A DNA stretch of 64,000 nucleotides from Xestospongia muta (GCA_963693285.1 OY848919.1:186001-250000); one strand, 5' to 3'; counted from the stretch's first letter, positions 1 through 13,788 are shown. The notes: generated by a model from the sequence alone, not told the origin. A program made the numbers and translations.

Positions 1-18
1 ATTATCATCTCAACCTAG

Positions 19-58
19 AGAGAGAGAGAGAGAGAGAGAGAGTGTGTGTGGGTGTGTG
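19..58. repeat. (AG)n/(TG)n microsatellite
   Basis: Simple AG repeat followed by TG-rich repeat. A shorter version is found in the duplicated copy near 13727-13750, so its length differs between the two duplicates. Confidence 0.9.
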
Positions 59-96
59 TATGAATATTAAACAACATTATAATAACAGGGTCTTAC

Positions 97-780
97 CTTA
101 ACTTCAACATCCCGTAACAGACTACATATTATCATTCTCTCTTGACACAAGTTCTTTTGAGCAAATGCTACCATCACTTCTGTATTAATAGTTCTTACTT
201 GTCCCATAACTCCAGTCTATTTGTCCTGGTGTTACTGTGCCTGAGTATTGGTAGTTAGCATTGGTTGTGGTGACATTGAAGGAGACTGGTTCTAAATCTG
301 ATGTCGTGATGTGAAGCTGAGGAGTAGAGAGAGAAGGATACTTGTTGTAGCTAACATGTACATACAATGTACCTAAAAAACAGACTCGAGTCAACCTATA
401 ACAAAATTTATAAGCATCAACGAAAAAGAATACATTTAAAAAACAGAATGAGAAAAGTATCTGTTGAAGGCAAAAGAGTAGCTAAAACGTCACTATGAAT
501 CAGACATAACAGCATTGTTAATTAAATAGCTGTCATTTTGGCAAATAATATCACTTCCACGACCATTTCCTCATTAATATGTCATGTAGATATACAGTTG
601 TTACACACTAGCTCAGATATTAGTCTAATCTTCAATAGGATGGCTGTAAATATCTAACACAAGAGTTTGAAATTTTTAACAGAAAATATTTGAAAAAAAT
701 CTATGTATTTTACCTTCACTATTAGTGGTCCATATCAGGTAGTATATAAGCAAGTAGGAAAAATAAACTAGTTTCTTCAT
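97..780 (-). CDS. Secreted protein, partial, with IgGFc-binding-like domain
   Basis: Three exons are visible on the minus strand: 780-714 (signal peptide beginning MKKLVYFSYLL, ending in phase 1), 372-199, and 179-97, each bounded by GT/AG sites. The gene continues beyond the left edge. The second exon contains a stretch such as EPVSFNVTTTNANYQYSGTV, which resembles the beta-rich N-terminal domain of IgGFc-binding (FCGBP-like) proteins; I recognise this only by pattern. The protein should enter the secretory pathway. Its first exon and promoter form the left arm of a large inverted repeat whose right arm drives a different secreted protein (929-1266). Alternative: any beta-sandwich extracellular domain. 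Confidence 0.5.
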
Positions 781-997
781 TTTCTGATATATTTATGACG
801 AGATTTGAAACACTAACTTCCACAGTGTTTGTGCACGTGGTTTTATATTTAAATAATTAAAAGAGACCACCACGTGCGCAAACACTGTGGAAGGTAGTGT
901 TTTAAATCTCGTCATAATATATCAGAAAATGAAGAAACTAGTTAATTTTTCCTACTTGCTTATATACTACCTGATATGGACCACTAATAGTCAAGGT
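711..997. repeat. Inverted repeat with divergent signal-peptide exons
   Basis: Arms of about 130 bp (711-842 and 866-997) are near-perfect reverse complements separated by about 24 bp of AT-rich DNA. Each arm carries the same promoter and the same signal-peptide exon with its splice donor, pointing outward. The arms differ by scattered substitutions and small indels. The duplicate locus at 15.48-15.70 kb retains the right arm and only the innermost part of the left arm. Confidence 0.85.
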
Positions 998-1266
998 AAA
1001 ATGGGTGGGTTTATTTTCTCTGTTAAAAATTCCAAACTCTTGTCTTAGATATCTACATCCAGCTTATTGAAGTCTACAATGATGAATATAATCAAACAGA
1101 AGAAGCTACTGATCAAGGACTAATGTCCGAGCTAGTGTGTAACAACTGTACTTCTACACCACACATCTATAGCTATCTTATTGGAGACCACAATGATCAA
1201 TATAGTCAACCAGTAGAAGCCACTAATGAAAGCCTATATTCCTTGGAACTTGTGTTTGTCATGTAA
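929..1266 (+). CDS. Small secreted protein with two ~37-aa repeats (DQGL family)
   Basis: Two exons, 929-995 (signal peptide MKKLVNFSYLL..., phase 1) and 1049-1266, give 94 residues. After the signal peptide there are two imperfect repeats of about 37 residues built around a motif like VEATDQGLxSELV followed by an N/T-rich stretch and IYSYL. The first repeat has two cysteines (CNNC). I do not recognise the family. Related sequences are at 11388-11692, 13395-13488 and 15628-15965. The likely role is extracellular (inferred from the signal peptide only). It lies about 320 bp upstream of the CLPB start on the same strand. Confidence 0.6.
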
Positions 1267-1586
1267 CAACATTTCTAATGTTAATTTTCATAATAATACA
1301 TTAACAGTCTTCAATGCTAAATGTAGTGCTAATTAGATATATATGTCAGAGTCAATGATTATTCTAATAATGTTACAATGTATAATGTACTTATTATAAA
1401 CATAAATAAGTTCAGAAATTGCCCTTGGTCTCTGCTTATATAGGAACCCATAAGAATACAGTACATGTTTGCTAACAATGATTAGTCAACAAAGGGTTAA
1501 ATATTTTCCATTTTCCCTCATAAACTCTCTTGTCTTCAGTAGTTTCTGTGGTGAATAATATCAGTGGCAGCTGTAATGAGCTCCAA

Positions 1587-4177
1587 ATGATGATGTCATT
1601 ATTACATCATGTTATCAGATGTACTCTATCTAGATCGCGAGTGATATCTCCTCTTACTCAGTTTTATGTCAAATCATGGTCGCTTATGAGATCTGCTTTG
1701 ATAAATCCTCGTTATTTGAACAATGGTATTGTTACTACAATACCTCATGTAGAGGGACAAAGGGTTGATCCCACGTCACTAATTTTGATGGCAGCTATGG
1801 GTGTGGTCATGTGCTCATTTAGAGGTAATCATAATAATTATCATTAATATTTATTAAGATTAATTAAGTAGATAATGAGAGGGACTTACTACTTGCTGCT
1901 AAAAATAATGACATTAAAACAATACAAAGGTATCTATGATTATTTAATTAATGAACATAATTATTACAATGATTACAGGAGACTGACCAAAGGAGTGGAT
2001 ATCAATATCCGTCATCCTTTAGGATGGACAGCATTACATACAGCTGTTATTAATAATAATATGAGGTAATTAAAGAGGTGTGGTCTGTTACATTGTCATC
2101 ATGTGTTCTCTCTTAGTGCTGTCAAAGTTTTATTATCAGCAGGAGCTGATGTTAATGTTCAAGATGACTTTTCTTCTGCAAGACGAATTGCTCGACAATT
2201 TCAGACCACACCCTCTCAAGGTAAGAATAGTTACTATTATCTGGTAGAATAAATATTTAACCCTTTAGTGATTGCATTACGAGATGATGAGTTTTGTTCA
2301 TTTATTAATCATAACACAAGTTATTCAGGGTTTACCCCTTTACATTATGCTATAATTACTGATAATGAAGCTTTAATTCAATATCTGTTAGATAATGGTA
2401 TGGTATATACATGTATCATGTGACAGTCATGTGACTTTTGCTATATAGGAGCTGATCCTACTATAGAGGATAATGCTGGTCGTACTCCTATAAATTATTG
2501 TACTAATGAGTCAATTAGAGCTAAGTTGGAAGATTATTCAAATAAAGTTAATTTATTTATCCATTATTAATTTTTTATTAATATTATTTTATTTTAGATT
2601 AAAGAACAAAAATTAAGAGAAAAATTAAAGGAACGTTGCAAATTTCCTCTTGAAGACAAACTTCGTCAACATCTTGTTGGACAGGAAGGACCTATTACAG
2701 CTGTTGCAGCAGGTATGAGTCTCAAAACATGAGAACCAGTCTTACAAGTAACATGAATATGAGCCCATTCCTCTTTACAGCTATACGCAGACGTGAAATG
2801 GGTTGGGGAGACAATGAACATCCACTAGTATTTTTATTTTTAGGATCCTCTGGAATTGGTGAGCTATCAAACCAGTCAAACCAGTTAGACTAGTTCATAA
2901 ACCAGTTAAACAAACCTGTTATTATATTTATAGGGAAAACTGAACTAGCAAAGCAAGTAGCTAATTATCTTCATAAAGATAATCCCAAAGTAATACAGTT
3001 GCCATAGTAACAATACATTATATTATAAAGTGTAGGGATTTATAAGACTTGATATGTCAGAATATCAGGAGAAACATGAGGTATAATATTATATATTTAT
3101 TTTTAAACTATACAGTATCATTTGTTAGGTTGCTAAATTAATAGGAGCTCCCCCAGGTTATATTGGCTATGAACAAGGGGGTCAACTGACGTCTCGTCTC
3201 AAGGAGTGTCCTACAGCTGTTGTATTATTTGATGAAGTGGATAAAGCACATCCTGATGTTCTAACAGTATTGTTACAATTATTTGATGAAGTAAATATAT
3301 ATAGGTATACTTACATTGTAGCCACACCCCTATAGGGTCGACTCACTGATGGTCATGGTAATACTATATATTGTAAAGATGCTATCTTTGTTATGACATC
3401 AAACTTGGCTAGTACTGAAATAGCAGAACATGCACTGAGACTAAGAAAGGAAGCATCACTGGCTGTATCTACTTATAAAAATAAACAAGGTACTTAATAT
3501 ATAAATAAATGGACGAATAGATAGCCAAATGTATGGATGGATAGATAGACAAATAGATAGCTAAATGGATAAATGGACAAATAGATAGCTAAATGGATAA
3601 ATGGACAAATAGATAGCTAAATGGATGGATGGACAAATAGATAGCTAAATGGACGGATGGACAAATAGAAAGCTAAGTGGATAAATGGACAAATAGATAG
3701 CTAAATGGATGGATGGACAAATAGATAGCTAAATGGATGGATGGACAAATAGATAGCTAAATGGATGGATGGACAAATAGATAGCTAAATGGATAAATGG
3801 ACAAATAGATAGCTAAATGGATGGATGGACAAATAGATAGCTAAATGGATGGATGGACAAATAGATAGCTAAATGGATGGATGGACAAATAGATAGCTAA
3901 ATGGATAAATGGACAAATAGATAGCTAAATGGATGGATGGACAAATAGATAGCTAAATGGATAAATGGACAAATAGATAGCTAAATGGATGGATGGACAA
4001 ATAGATAGCTAAATGGATAAATGGACAAATAGATAGCTAAATGGATGGATGGAAGACTTATTCTTTATATCAGAACCTGAAAAGGAAGTCATTGCAATAT
4101 CACGTGAATTTAAAGAAGACATTGTAGAACCAATTTTAAAGGTGTGGTTTATTAAATACAATAATAATATCAAATTA

Positions 4178-4216
<39 letters not shown>

Positions 4217-4696
4217 CACTTTCATCGAGATGAGTTCCTAGGTAGAATTAATGATATAATATATTTCCTACCATTTTCCCGCTCTGAACTGAACAAACTA
4301 GTTGAACAAGAATTGATAACCTGGCAACGCAGGGTTAGTTATATTACACAATGAATGCTGTTTAATTAGTAGGTGTGGTCACACAGGCTGCCGATCGTCA
4401 TTCCATTAAACTGTCGTGGGACAAAGAAGTTCTAGATATATTAGCTGATGGTTACAATGTGAAATATGGTGCTCGATCAATCCATCATGAGGTAGATGTA
4501 GGTTGTTATTGGTTACTTTTAGCCCCGCCCACTGTAGGTTGAACGAGAAGTAGTGAATAGACTAGCATTGGCCTATGAACAACAAGAGATAACTCGAGGT
4601 AGTCAGGTTCACTTACTTGTTAAAACAAGTGAAGACAAAGGAAGTGTTATTGAACTCAAAGTATCATCAGGTACTCTAGTGGGTGGAGTTATGTGA
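1587..4696 (+). CDS. CLPB: CLPB/SKD3 mitochondrial AAA+ disaggregase, copy 1
   Basis: Sixteen coding exons (1587-1824, 1869-1929, 1979-2065, 2117-2220, 2269-2397, 2449-2546, 2598-2712, 2781-2858, 2934-2989, 3036-3080, 3129-3290, 3336-3489, 4074-4141, 4214-4333, 4387-4491, 4538-4696) total 1779 nt, 592 residues. The chosen start gives an Arg-rich, acid-free presequence ([18 protein letters not shown]) followed by a hydrophobic segment near residue 65, as in animal CLPB. Ankyrin repeats follow ([16 protein letters not shown]), then one AAA+ module: Walker A GSSGIGKT, Walker [14 protein letters not shown], pore-region GYIGYEQGG, sensor FVMTSN, and the C-terminal small domain ([20 protein letters not shown]). 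The family solubilises proteins in the mitochondrial intermembrane space. It is shorter than the human protein. It is convergent with the KAT6 pseudogene. I see no disabling change, so two apparently functional copies exist here. Confidence 0.9.
3522..4055. repeat. 28-bp minisatellite in CLPB intron
   Basis: About 19 tandem copies of a roughly 28-bp unit (aaatagatagctaaatggat plus gga/taaatggac) fill the intron between the two exons encoding the AAA+ core and the C-terminal domain. The array ends about 20 bp before the acceptor at 4073. The equivalent intron of copy 2 has a shorter array, so this is an expanding intronic repeat. Confidence 0.95.
4180..4211 (+). repeat. (CT)n tract acting as polypyrimidine tract
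   Basis: A pure CT run directly abuts the CAG acceptor at 4211-4213 of CLPB copy 1. In copy 2 the corresponding run (18691-18738) is longer. Confidence 0.9.
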
Positions 4697-4936
4697 GGTG
4701 TGTTACTATTTTTAGTAACATGTTCTGGCAATAGAACATTTTGTTTGTACTGCTAGTGTATTATTAGAATATGTTCTATTATTAGAATATGATGTATTTT
4801 GATTCGTATCAAATTTGACCTGATTTATCAGATCATGTTACTATATTTAGTAATGATGACAATATTATAAAGTTAGTTTATAAAATAATTCAAACATACA
4901 GTATTAGTTTTATTACCAATGTTACTATATTTAGAA

Positions 4937-7511
<2,575 letters not shown>

Positions 7512-7905
7512 TCACGTTGATACAAGATAGAGCAATTTGTGAATGTGGGCAGTGAATATCTAAAAGAATTGAAATATTTAACATAGGAGAATAAATCTAT
7601 ATTATTTACCTTGACCTTTTGTACCATACCAGGAATATAATGAAGTAGAAAATATGAACTTGTTTCTTCATTTTCTTATATACTATGACGAGACGTGAGT
7701 CACTGTTTTCTCTTACAAACTGTTACAAACTAGTTCGAGTATTCGTACACTTTGTGAAAATAAAACTATACAAGTAGTCACTACACCAAGTGGTTATAGT
7801 ATGTTTAACTATAACAACGGAAGTGGAGACGTCATAGAAGAATTTGGGGTGTGTCAGAATTCTTTATTATTTACAAGAAATATGTAAGGAGATGGTCAAA
7901 AGAGA
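7512..7905 (-). pseudogene. Inverted copy of a small secreted-protein locus
   Basis: This segment is the reverse complement of 15066-15470. It contains a minus-strand signal-peptide exon starting at 7671 (MKKQVHIFYFIIFLVW) and a short second exon (near 7564-7512). Relative to the plus-strand version at 15303, two bases are missing at the end of the signal-peptide exon, shifting the phase, so this copy is probably dead. It is joined directly to the truncated KAT6 exon. Confidence 0.75.
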
Positions 7906-7920
7906 AAAGGACAACTTAAC

Positions 7921-8254
7921 AGTGGCGTAGCTGGGCCCTCTTTGATGGTGGGGCCTTAATAATAATAATCATGTTAATAAACTATTTTTTAATAAATTCT
8001 AGCTATTAGTAGAGGGTGCGTCCAATTTGTTTTATTAACTATTAACAGTATTAAGACAGTCTGATAGTTCTGTTTTTGTCGATCCCTTCGATTTCTTGAA
8101 TAAAGGTTGGAACGGAACAGAGGTCTCTCTCCAGTGATAGCAAGGAAATATCAGCAAGTCTGTTGTTGGATATTGTACTTCTCAAATGAGTTTTGATCCT
8201 ACCTAATGTTGAAAAACTCCTTTCACACTGGGTCATACTCACCACCAATGTCAA
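7921..8254 (-). mobile_element. hAT transposon remnant (C-terminal dimerisation domain)
   Basis: The minus-strand reading frame 8254-8051 encodes a typical hATC end: CERSFSTLGRIKTHLRST, then a Leu-rich helix. About 120 bp beyond its stop is cagtggcgtagctgggccc (7920-7938), which resembles the terminal repeat of hAT elements; the position fits, as hATC is the transposase C-terminus. The N-terminal part of the transposase was not recognised, although a frame at 8707-8465 could belong to it. No matching second terminal repeat was found. Confidence 0.7.
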
Positions 8255-8259
8255 GGGCT

Positions 8260-8990
8260 CAAGGCAACATGCATGAGCTTTTTGATGGTGGGAAAAGCAG
8301 CTTGCAATGGCAAAAAGTGAGTGTATGCGTCAAACAGAGTTTCAGGGTCCTTGTCTTTGAGAACCGGTCTCTTTACAGGTCTACTATTGCCGATACTTGG
8401 TGAAAAAAAAACGGGACGGGAAGCAGAAGGCAGCGTCTTTCTGGACTGAATATTCCAACCAAGATTATAGCTTATACCAGTCAGAATTAAACGACCTCGC
8501 TTTATCCGAAAAGAAGGTGACTGGAAATTTGATAAGAGGTTGACAAGGTATAGATGATGCTGTTGACGCGATGTTATTAATAATACTATTAATAATACAA
8601 CTGAATACAGTTATAGATGAAGTGCATGGGGTCAGTTCGTTTGCTGTCAGCATTACATCAGCGACAGTCTCCCTCTCATTCTCAGATACTTCTATAGGCT
8701 CATACAAATACTCTAATAGGATAAGGTATGTAAGTGTACGTCAGTGCATGCTTTCTTCTAACCATTTTCATTTCTTTCTTGATTATGGTAGTCATCAGTG
8801 TCAGTGTCATCAGTGCTCTCATACCTTCTCCTTTTGGTATTGTCACTTCCTTTATTAACAGCTGAGGTTGAAGACTTATTGATACAGTAAAACAGTGACA
8901 GCTGTCTACTCATATTTTACTACATGTGGTTTCAAAAGCCACCCCCATTAATTGTATTGAATAGCCATCCTAATAGTTATTGTAGAAACA
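8260..8990. other. Intergenic, probably decayed transposon
   Basis: No gene recognised. Short open frames occur on both strands (for example a plus-strand frame near 8420-8550 reading FWTEYSNQDYSLYQSELND) but none matches a family I know. The stretch probably belongs to the inactive hAT element. Confidence 0.35.
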
Positions 8991-11010
8991 TTAAACAATG
9001 AATATAATTATTATACGTCGGATGAAGCAGATGTTCCAGGACATGATGTAGCAGTTGGTGACCTTATCGTCGGTGTTGGCAAAATCCAAGGACAAGCCAC
9101 CCTCTGCCCCCTGCAAAGAAGTTGGACGTAGTGAGGCAGACGACGTCTCAGACGGAGAGGCAAGCGAGCCATCAGAAAAAAACAGACACGAGTAGGAGGA
9201 AAATTCTTCAGTGAATAGACTCCAGTCGGAGATGCAAGCAGATGTTCCGGGACATGATGTCGCAGTTGGGGATCTTATCGTCGGTGGTGGCAAAATCCAA
9301 GGACAAGCCACCCTCTGCCGCCAGCAAAGAAGCTGGACGTAGTGATGGAAGAGCTGACGGTATTAGAGAAGCCGGATCCGGAGGTAGTGTTATCGGCAAT
9401 ACAGCAGGCCTTGATGTTCCTAGGGTATGCATGTTATAATGTATATTGTGTGAACATAATTATTATAATGTGTGATGTATTTTAATGTATAATAAATAAT
9501 GGAACTAGCAAAGAAGCTGGACGTAGTGAGGCAGACGCCGTCTCAGACGGAGAGGCAAGCGAGCCATCAGAAGAGACAGACACGGGTAGGAGGAAAATTC
9601 TTCAGTGAATAGACTCCAGTCGGAGATGAAGCAGATGTTCTGGGACATGATGTCGCAGTTGGGGACCTTATCGTCGGTGGTGGCAAAATCCAAGGACAAG
9701 CCACCCTCTGCCGCTAGCAAAGAAGCTGGACGTAGTGATGGAAGAGCTGACGGTATTAGAGAAGCCGGACCCGGAGGTAGTGTTATCGGCAATACAGCAG
9801 GCCTTGATGTTCCTAGGGTATGCATGTTATAATGTATATTGTGTGAACATAATTATTATAATGTGTGATGTATTTTAATGTATAGTAAATATTGGAACTA
9901 ACAAAGAAGCTGGACGTAGTGAGGCAGACGACGTCTCAGACGGAGAGGCAAGCGAGCCATCAGAAGAGACAGACACGGGTAGGAGGAAAATTCTTCAGTG
10001 AATAGACTCCAGTCGGAGATGAAGCAGATGTTCCGGGACATGATGTCGCAGTTGGGGACCTTATCGTCGGTGGTGGCAAAATCCAAGGACAAACCACCCT
10101 CTGCCGCCAGCAAAAAAGCTGGACGTAGTGATGGAAGAGCTGACGGTATTAGAGAAGCCGGACCCGGAGGTAGTGTTATCGGCAATACAGCAGGCCTTGA
10201 TGTTTCTAGGGTATGCATATTATAATGTATATCGTGTGAACATAATTATTATAATGTGTGATGTATTTTAATGTATAGTAAATAATGGAACTAGCAAAGA
10301 AGCTGGACGTAGTGAGGCAGACGACGTCTCAGACAGAGAGGCAAGCGAGCCATCAGAAGAGACAGACACGGGTAGGAGGAAAATTCTTCAGTGAATAGAC
10401 TCCAGTCGGAGATGAAGCAGATGTTCTGGGACATGATGTCGCAGTTGGGGACCTTATCGTCGGTGTTGGCAAAATCCAAGGACAAACCACCCTCTGCCGC
10501 TAGCAAAGAAGCTGGACGTAGTGATGGAAGAGCTGACGGTATTAGAGAAGCAGGACCCGGAGGTAGTGTTATCGGCAATACAGCAGGCCTTGATGTTCCT
10601 AGGGAATGCATGTTATAATGTATATTGTGTGAACATAATTATTATAATGTGTGATGTAGTTTAATGTATAGTAAATAATGGAACTAGCAAAGAAGCTGGA
10701 CGTAGTGAGGCAGACAACGTCTCAGACGGAGAGGCAAGCGAGCCATCAGAAGAGACAGACACGGGTAGGAGAAAAATTCTTCAGTGAATAGACTCCAGTC
10801 GGAGATGAAGCAGATCATCCGGGACATGATGTCGCAGTTGGGGACCTTATCGTCGGTGGTGGCAAAATCCAAGGACAAGCCACCCTCTGCCGCCAGCAAA
10901 GAAGCTGGACGTAGTGATGGAAGAGCTGACGGTATTAGAGAGGCCGGACCCGGAGGTAGTGTTATCGGCAATACAGCAGGCCTTGATGTTCTTAGGGAAT
11001 GCATCGCCCC
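8990..11010 (+). repeat. GC-rich 393-bp tandem repeat array
   Basis: Five tandem units, four of them exactly 393 bp apart (homologous positions 9605, 9998, 10391, 10784) plus a shorter, more diverged first unit. Each unit is much richer in G+C than its surroundings and encodes an amphipathic segment (NRLQSEMKQMFRDMMSQLG) followed by a KSKDKPPSAASKEAGRSDGRADG stretch, then an AT-rich spacer containing tgcatgttataatgtatatt. Composition and the helical segment suggest the gag-like region of a retroelement (inferred; family not identified). Units have mostly open frames on both strands. Confidence 0.85.
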
Positions 11011-11322
11011 ATTTTAACCTGGAACGGAGGTAGAACGCTCTCAGTCGCCTGAACTCGGACCGGAAGTCGCTAGTAGAGGATGAGGCGGCACCTTACCTGT
11101 TCGGACCCGGTTTTGGAAGAAAGGCCAAGGAGAGGTCGGAGGCGGTGGAGTGTTCGCAGAAAGCGTCCTCGAAGCCGTTTTTTTCGAGGCAGCGGATATC
11201 CGGATCTCCGTTCACTATTGGATATTCACCGCCACTTCCTTATATAAAGGCGATGCTAATAGTCAGTATTTGTGGCTATCGGAGGGCAGACTGTTTGCAG
11301 TTAAAACCAAGAAGGATGATTT
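11010..11322 (+). mobile_element. Fragment of the same GC-rich element, coding-like
   Basis: This continues the last 393-bp unit into element sequence that the array units lack. An open plus-strand frame includes YLFGPGFGRKAKERSEAVEC and runs to a GT donor at 11323 (tcag/gtaata). The frame there is phase 1, matching the acceptor of the downstream secreted-repeat exon at 11388. Homologous sequence recurs in the 533-bp array. Confidence 0.5.
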
Positions 11323-11387
11323 CAGGTAATAGTAGAATTAATAATTAATGATCATTTCTAACAAATACTTGTTTTTTTCTGATATAG

Positions 11388-11692
11388 TTGAAGAGAGTCC
11401 ATGTAATACAGAACAAGCTGTTGATCAAGGACTGTGCTCAGAGATGGTATTTAATACTCATAACTCCACGCAACGTATTAATAGCTATACTGTACAAGTT
11501 GAAGATGATCCATATTGCAGTCCAGTAGAAGCAATTGATCAAGGATTATGCTCAGTAATGGTGTTTGCCACCAACAACTACACATCACATATTGATAGCT
11601 ATCTTGTACAAGTCGAAGATGATCTATATTGCACTACAGTAGAAGCTATTGATGAAGGATTACATGTTGAACTAGTGTATAACTATGTCTAG
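11388..11692 (+). CDS. Exon with three ~38-aa DQGL repeats
   Basis: After an acceptor (gatatag, 11381-11387) an open phase-1 exon encodes three repeats of 37-38 residues: VEESPCNTEQAVDQGLCSEM, VEDDPYCSPVEAIDQGLCSV and VEDDLYCTTVEAIDEGLHVE, each of the first two followed by INSY/IDSY. It belongs to the family of 929-1266. No signal-peptide exon lies immediately upstream; instead GC-rich element sequence with an in-phase donor does. Expression is therefore uncertain, and it may be a stranded exon or part of a chimera. Confidence 0.5.
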
Positions 11693-11759
11693 TAACTGTG
11701 CATGTTATAATGTATATTGTATGAACATAATTATTATAATGTATAGTAAATATTGGAAC

Positions 11760-13395
11760 TGGTAAATTTGGCCAAGGAGAGATCGGAGGCGGTGGAGTGT
11801 TCGTGGAAAGCGTCCTCGACTCGGCGTTCGAAGGCATTTTTCGAGGCAGCGGATATCCGGCTGGATATCCACCGCAGATTCCCTCATATAAAGGCCATGC
11901 TAATGTTCAGTATTTGTGGCCGTCCTATCTAAACATTAGAGGGCAGACTGTTTGTAGTTAAAACAGTCGGAGATGAAGCAGATGTTCCGGGACATGATGT
12001 CCCAGTTGGGACCCTTATTGTCGGTGTTGGCAAAATCCAAGGACAACCCACCCTCTGCCGCCAGCAAAGAAGCTGGACGTAGTGATGGAAGAGCTGACGG
12101 TGTTAGAGAAGCCGGACCCGGAGGTAGTGTTATCGGCAATACAGCAGGCCTTGATGTTCCTAGGGAATGCATCGGCCCATTTTAACCTGGAACGGAGGTA
12201 GAACGCTCTCAGTCGGCTGAACCCGGACCTGAAGTCGCTAGTAGAGGATGAGGACTTTACGAAAAACGACTTCGAACGCCGAGTCGAGGACGCTTTCCGC
12301 GAACACTCCACCGCCTCCGACCTCTCCTTGGCCTTTCTTCCAAAACCGGGTCCGAACAGGTAAGGTGCCGCCTTCGAGGCAGCGGATATCCGGCTGGATA
12401 TCCACCGCAGATTCCCTCATATAAAGGCCATGCTAATGTTCAGTATTTGTGGCCGTCCTATCCAAACATTAGAGGGCAGACTGTTTGTAGTTAAAACAGT
12501 CGGAGATGAAGCAGATGTTCCGGGACATAATGTCCCAGTTGGGACCCTTATTGTCGGTGTTGGCAAAATCCAAGGACAACCCACCCTCTGCCGCCAGCAA
12601 AGAAGCTGGACGTAGTGATGGAAGAGCTGACGGTGTTAGAGAAGCCGGACCCGGAGGTAGTGTTATCGGCAATACAGCAGGTCTTGATGTTCCTAGGGAA
12701 TGCATCGGCCCATTTTAACCTGGAACGGAGGTAGAACGCTCTCAGTCGGCTGAACCCGGACCTGAAGTCGCTAGTAGAGGATGAGGACTTTACGAAAAAC
12801 GACTTCGAACGCCGAGTCGAGGACGCTTTCCGCGAACACTCCACCGCCTCCGACCTCTCCTTGGCCTTTCTTCCAAAACCGGGTCCGAACAGGTAAGGTG
12901 CCGCCTTCGAGGCAGCGGATATCCGGCTGGATATCCACCGCAGATTCCCTCATATAAAGGCCATGCTAATGTTCAGTATTTGTGGCCGTCCTATCTAAAC
13001 ATTAGAGGGCAGACTGTTTGTAGTTAAAACAGTCGGAGATGAAGCAGATGTTGTCCCAGTTGGGACCCTTATTGTCGGTGTTGGCAAAATCCAAGGACAA
13101 CCCACCCTCTGCCGCCAGCAAAGAAGCTGGACGTAGTGATGGAAGAGCTGACGGTGTTAGGCAATACAGCAGGCCTTGATGTTCCTAGGGAATGCATCGG
13201 CCCATTTTAACCTGGAACGGAGGTAGAACGCTCTCAGTCGGCTGAACCCGGAACTGAAGTCGCTAGTAGAGGATGAGGACTTTTCGCAGGCGGCACCTTA
13301 CCTGTTCGGACCCGGTTTTGAAAGAAAGGCCAAGGAGAGGTCGGAGGCGGTGGAGTGTTCGCCGAAAGCGTCCTTGACTCGGCGTTCGACATGTA
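11760..13395 (+). repeat. GC-rich 533-bp tandem repeat array
   Basis: Three tandem units (homologous positions 11973, 12506 and about 13039; period 533, the last with a small internal deletion) preceded by a partial unit. They contain the core of the 393-bp unit fused to the adjoining element sequence, plus a TATA-like segment (catataaaggccatgc). Small differences include an internal inversion-like swap: the segment encoding FTKNDFERRVEDAFREHSTA on plus is the reverse complement of that in the first partial unit. The array is near-identical internally, so recent. Confidence 0.8.
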
Positions 13396-13488
13396 CAACA
13401 TGTACAACTTGAAGATGATCTAAGTTACACTACAGTAGAAGCTATTGATGAAGGATTACATGCTGAACTAGTGTATAACTATGTCTAG
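13395..13488 (+). pseudogene. Fragment of DQGL-repeat exon
   Basis: Matches the last repeat of 11388-11692 (VEAIDEGLHAELVYNYV then stop), but an early TAA falls in the frame at 13421 and the upstream part is gone. It marks the right end of the tandem array. Confidence 0.7.
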
Positions 13489-13499
13489 TAACTGTGCGT

Positions 13500-13706
13500 G
13501 TTAACATAATTATTATAATGTGTGATGTATTATAATGTATAGTAAATATTGGAACTAGTAAATTTGTTATTGTTTTATCTTTATATCCATTTACAATATT
13601 ATAATAACTATTAATAACTTTATTGATATATACTTATTATAATATATTCAATATATTATAATAATATCATTAATTAATTATCAAATTATTATGATTGAGA
13701 AATATT
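13500..13706. other. AT-rich spacer
   Basis: Very AT-rich with several short direct repeats; no gene seen. The segmental duplication (second copy) begins near 13707. Confidence 0.5.
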
Positions 13707-13788
13707 GTATATCATCTCAACCTAGGGAGAGAGAGAGTGTGTGTGTGTATGAATATTAAACATTATAATAACAGGGTCCTACCTTAAC

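Noticed and set aside
1470..1560. ATG near 1479 reading MISQQRVKYFPF as the CLPB start
   Set aside because: Out of frame with the CLPB exon and changed to ACG in copy 2; the ATG at 1587 gives a proper presequence.
929..1824. Splicing of the secreted signal exon directly to the CLPB first exon
   Set aside because: The phase fits (G/TA) in both copies, but a secretory signal contradicts the mitochondrial protein and no evidence supports the junction.
3522..4055. Regularly spaced repeats resembling a CRISPR array
   Set aside because: Head-to-tail 28-bp minisatellite without unique spacers, inside an animal gene intron.
12430..12615. Frame with VPVGTLIVGV resembling a lipoyl domain end
   Set aside because: Different frame from the gag-like reading of the repeat, no lysine-centred DKA motif; coincidental.
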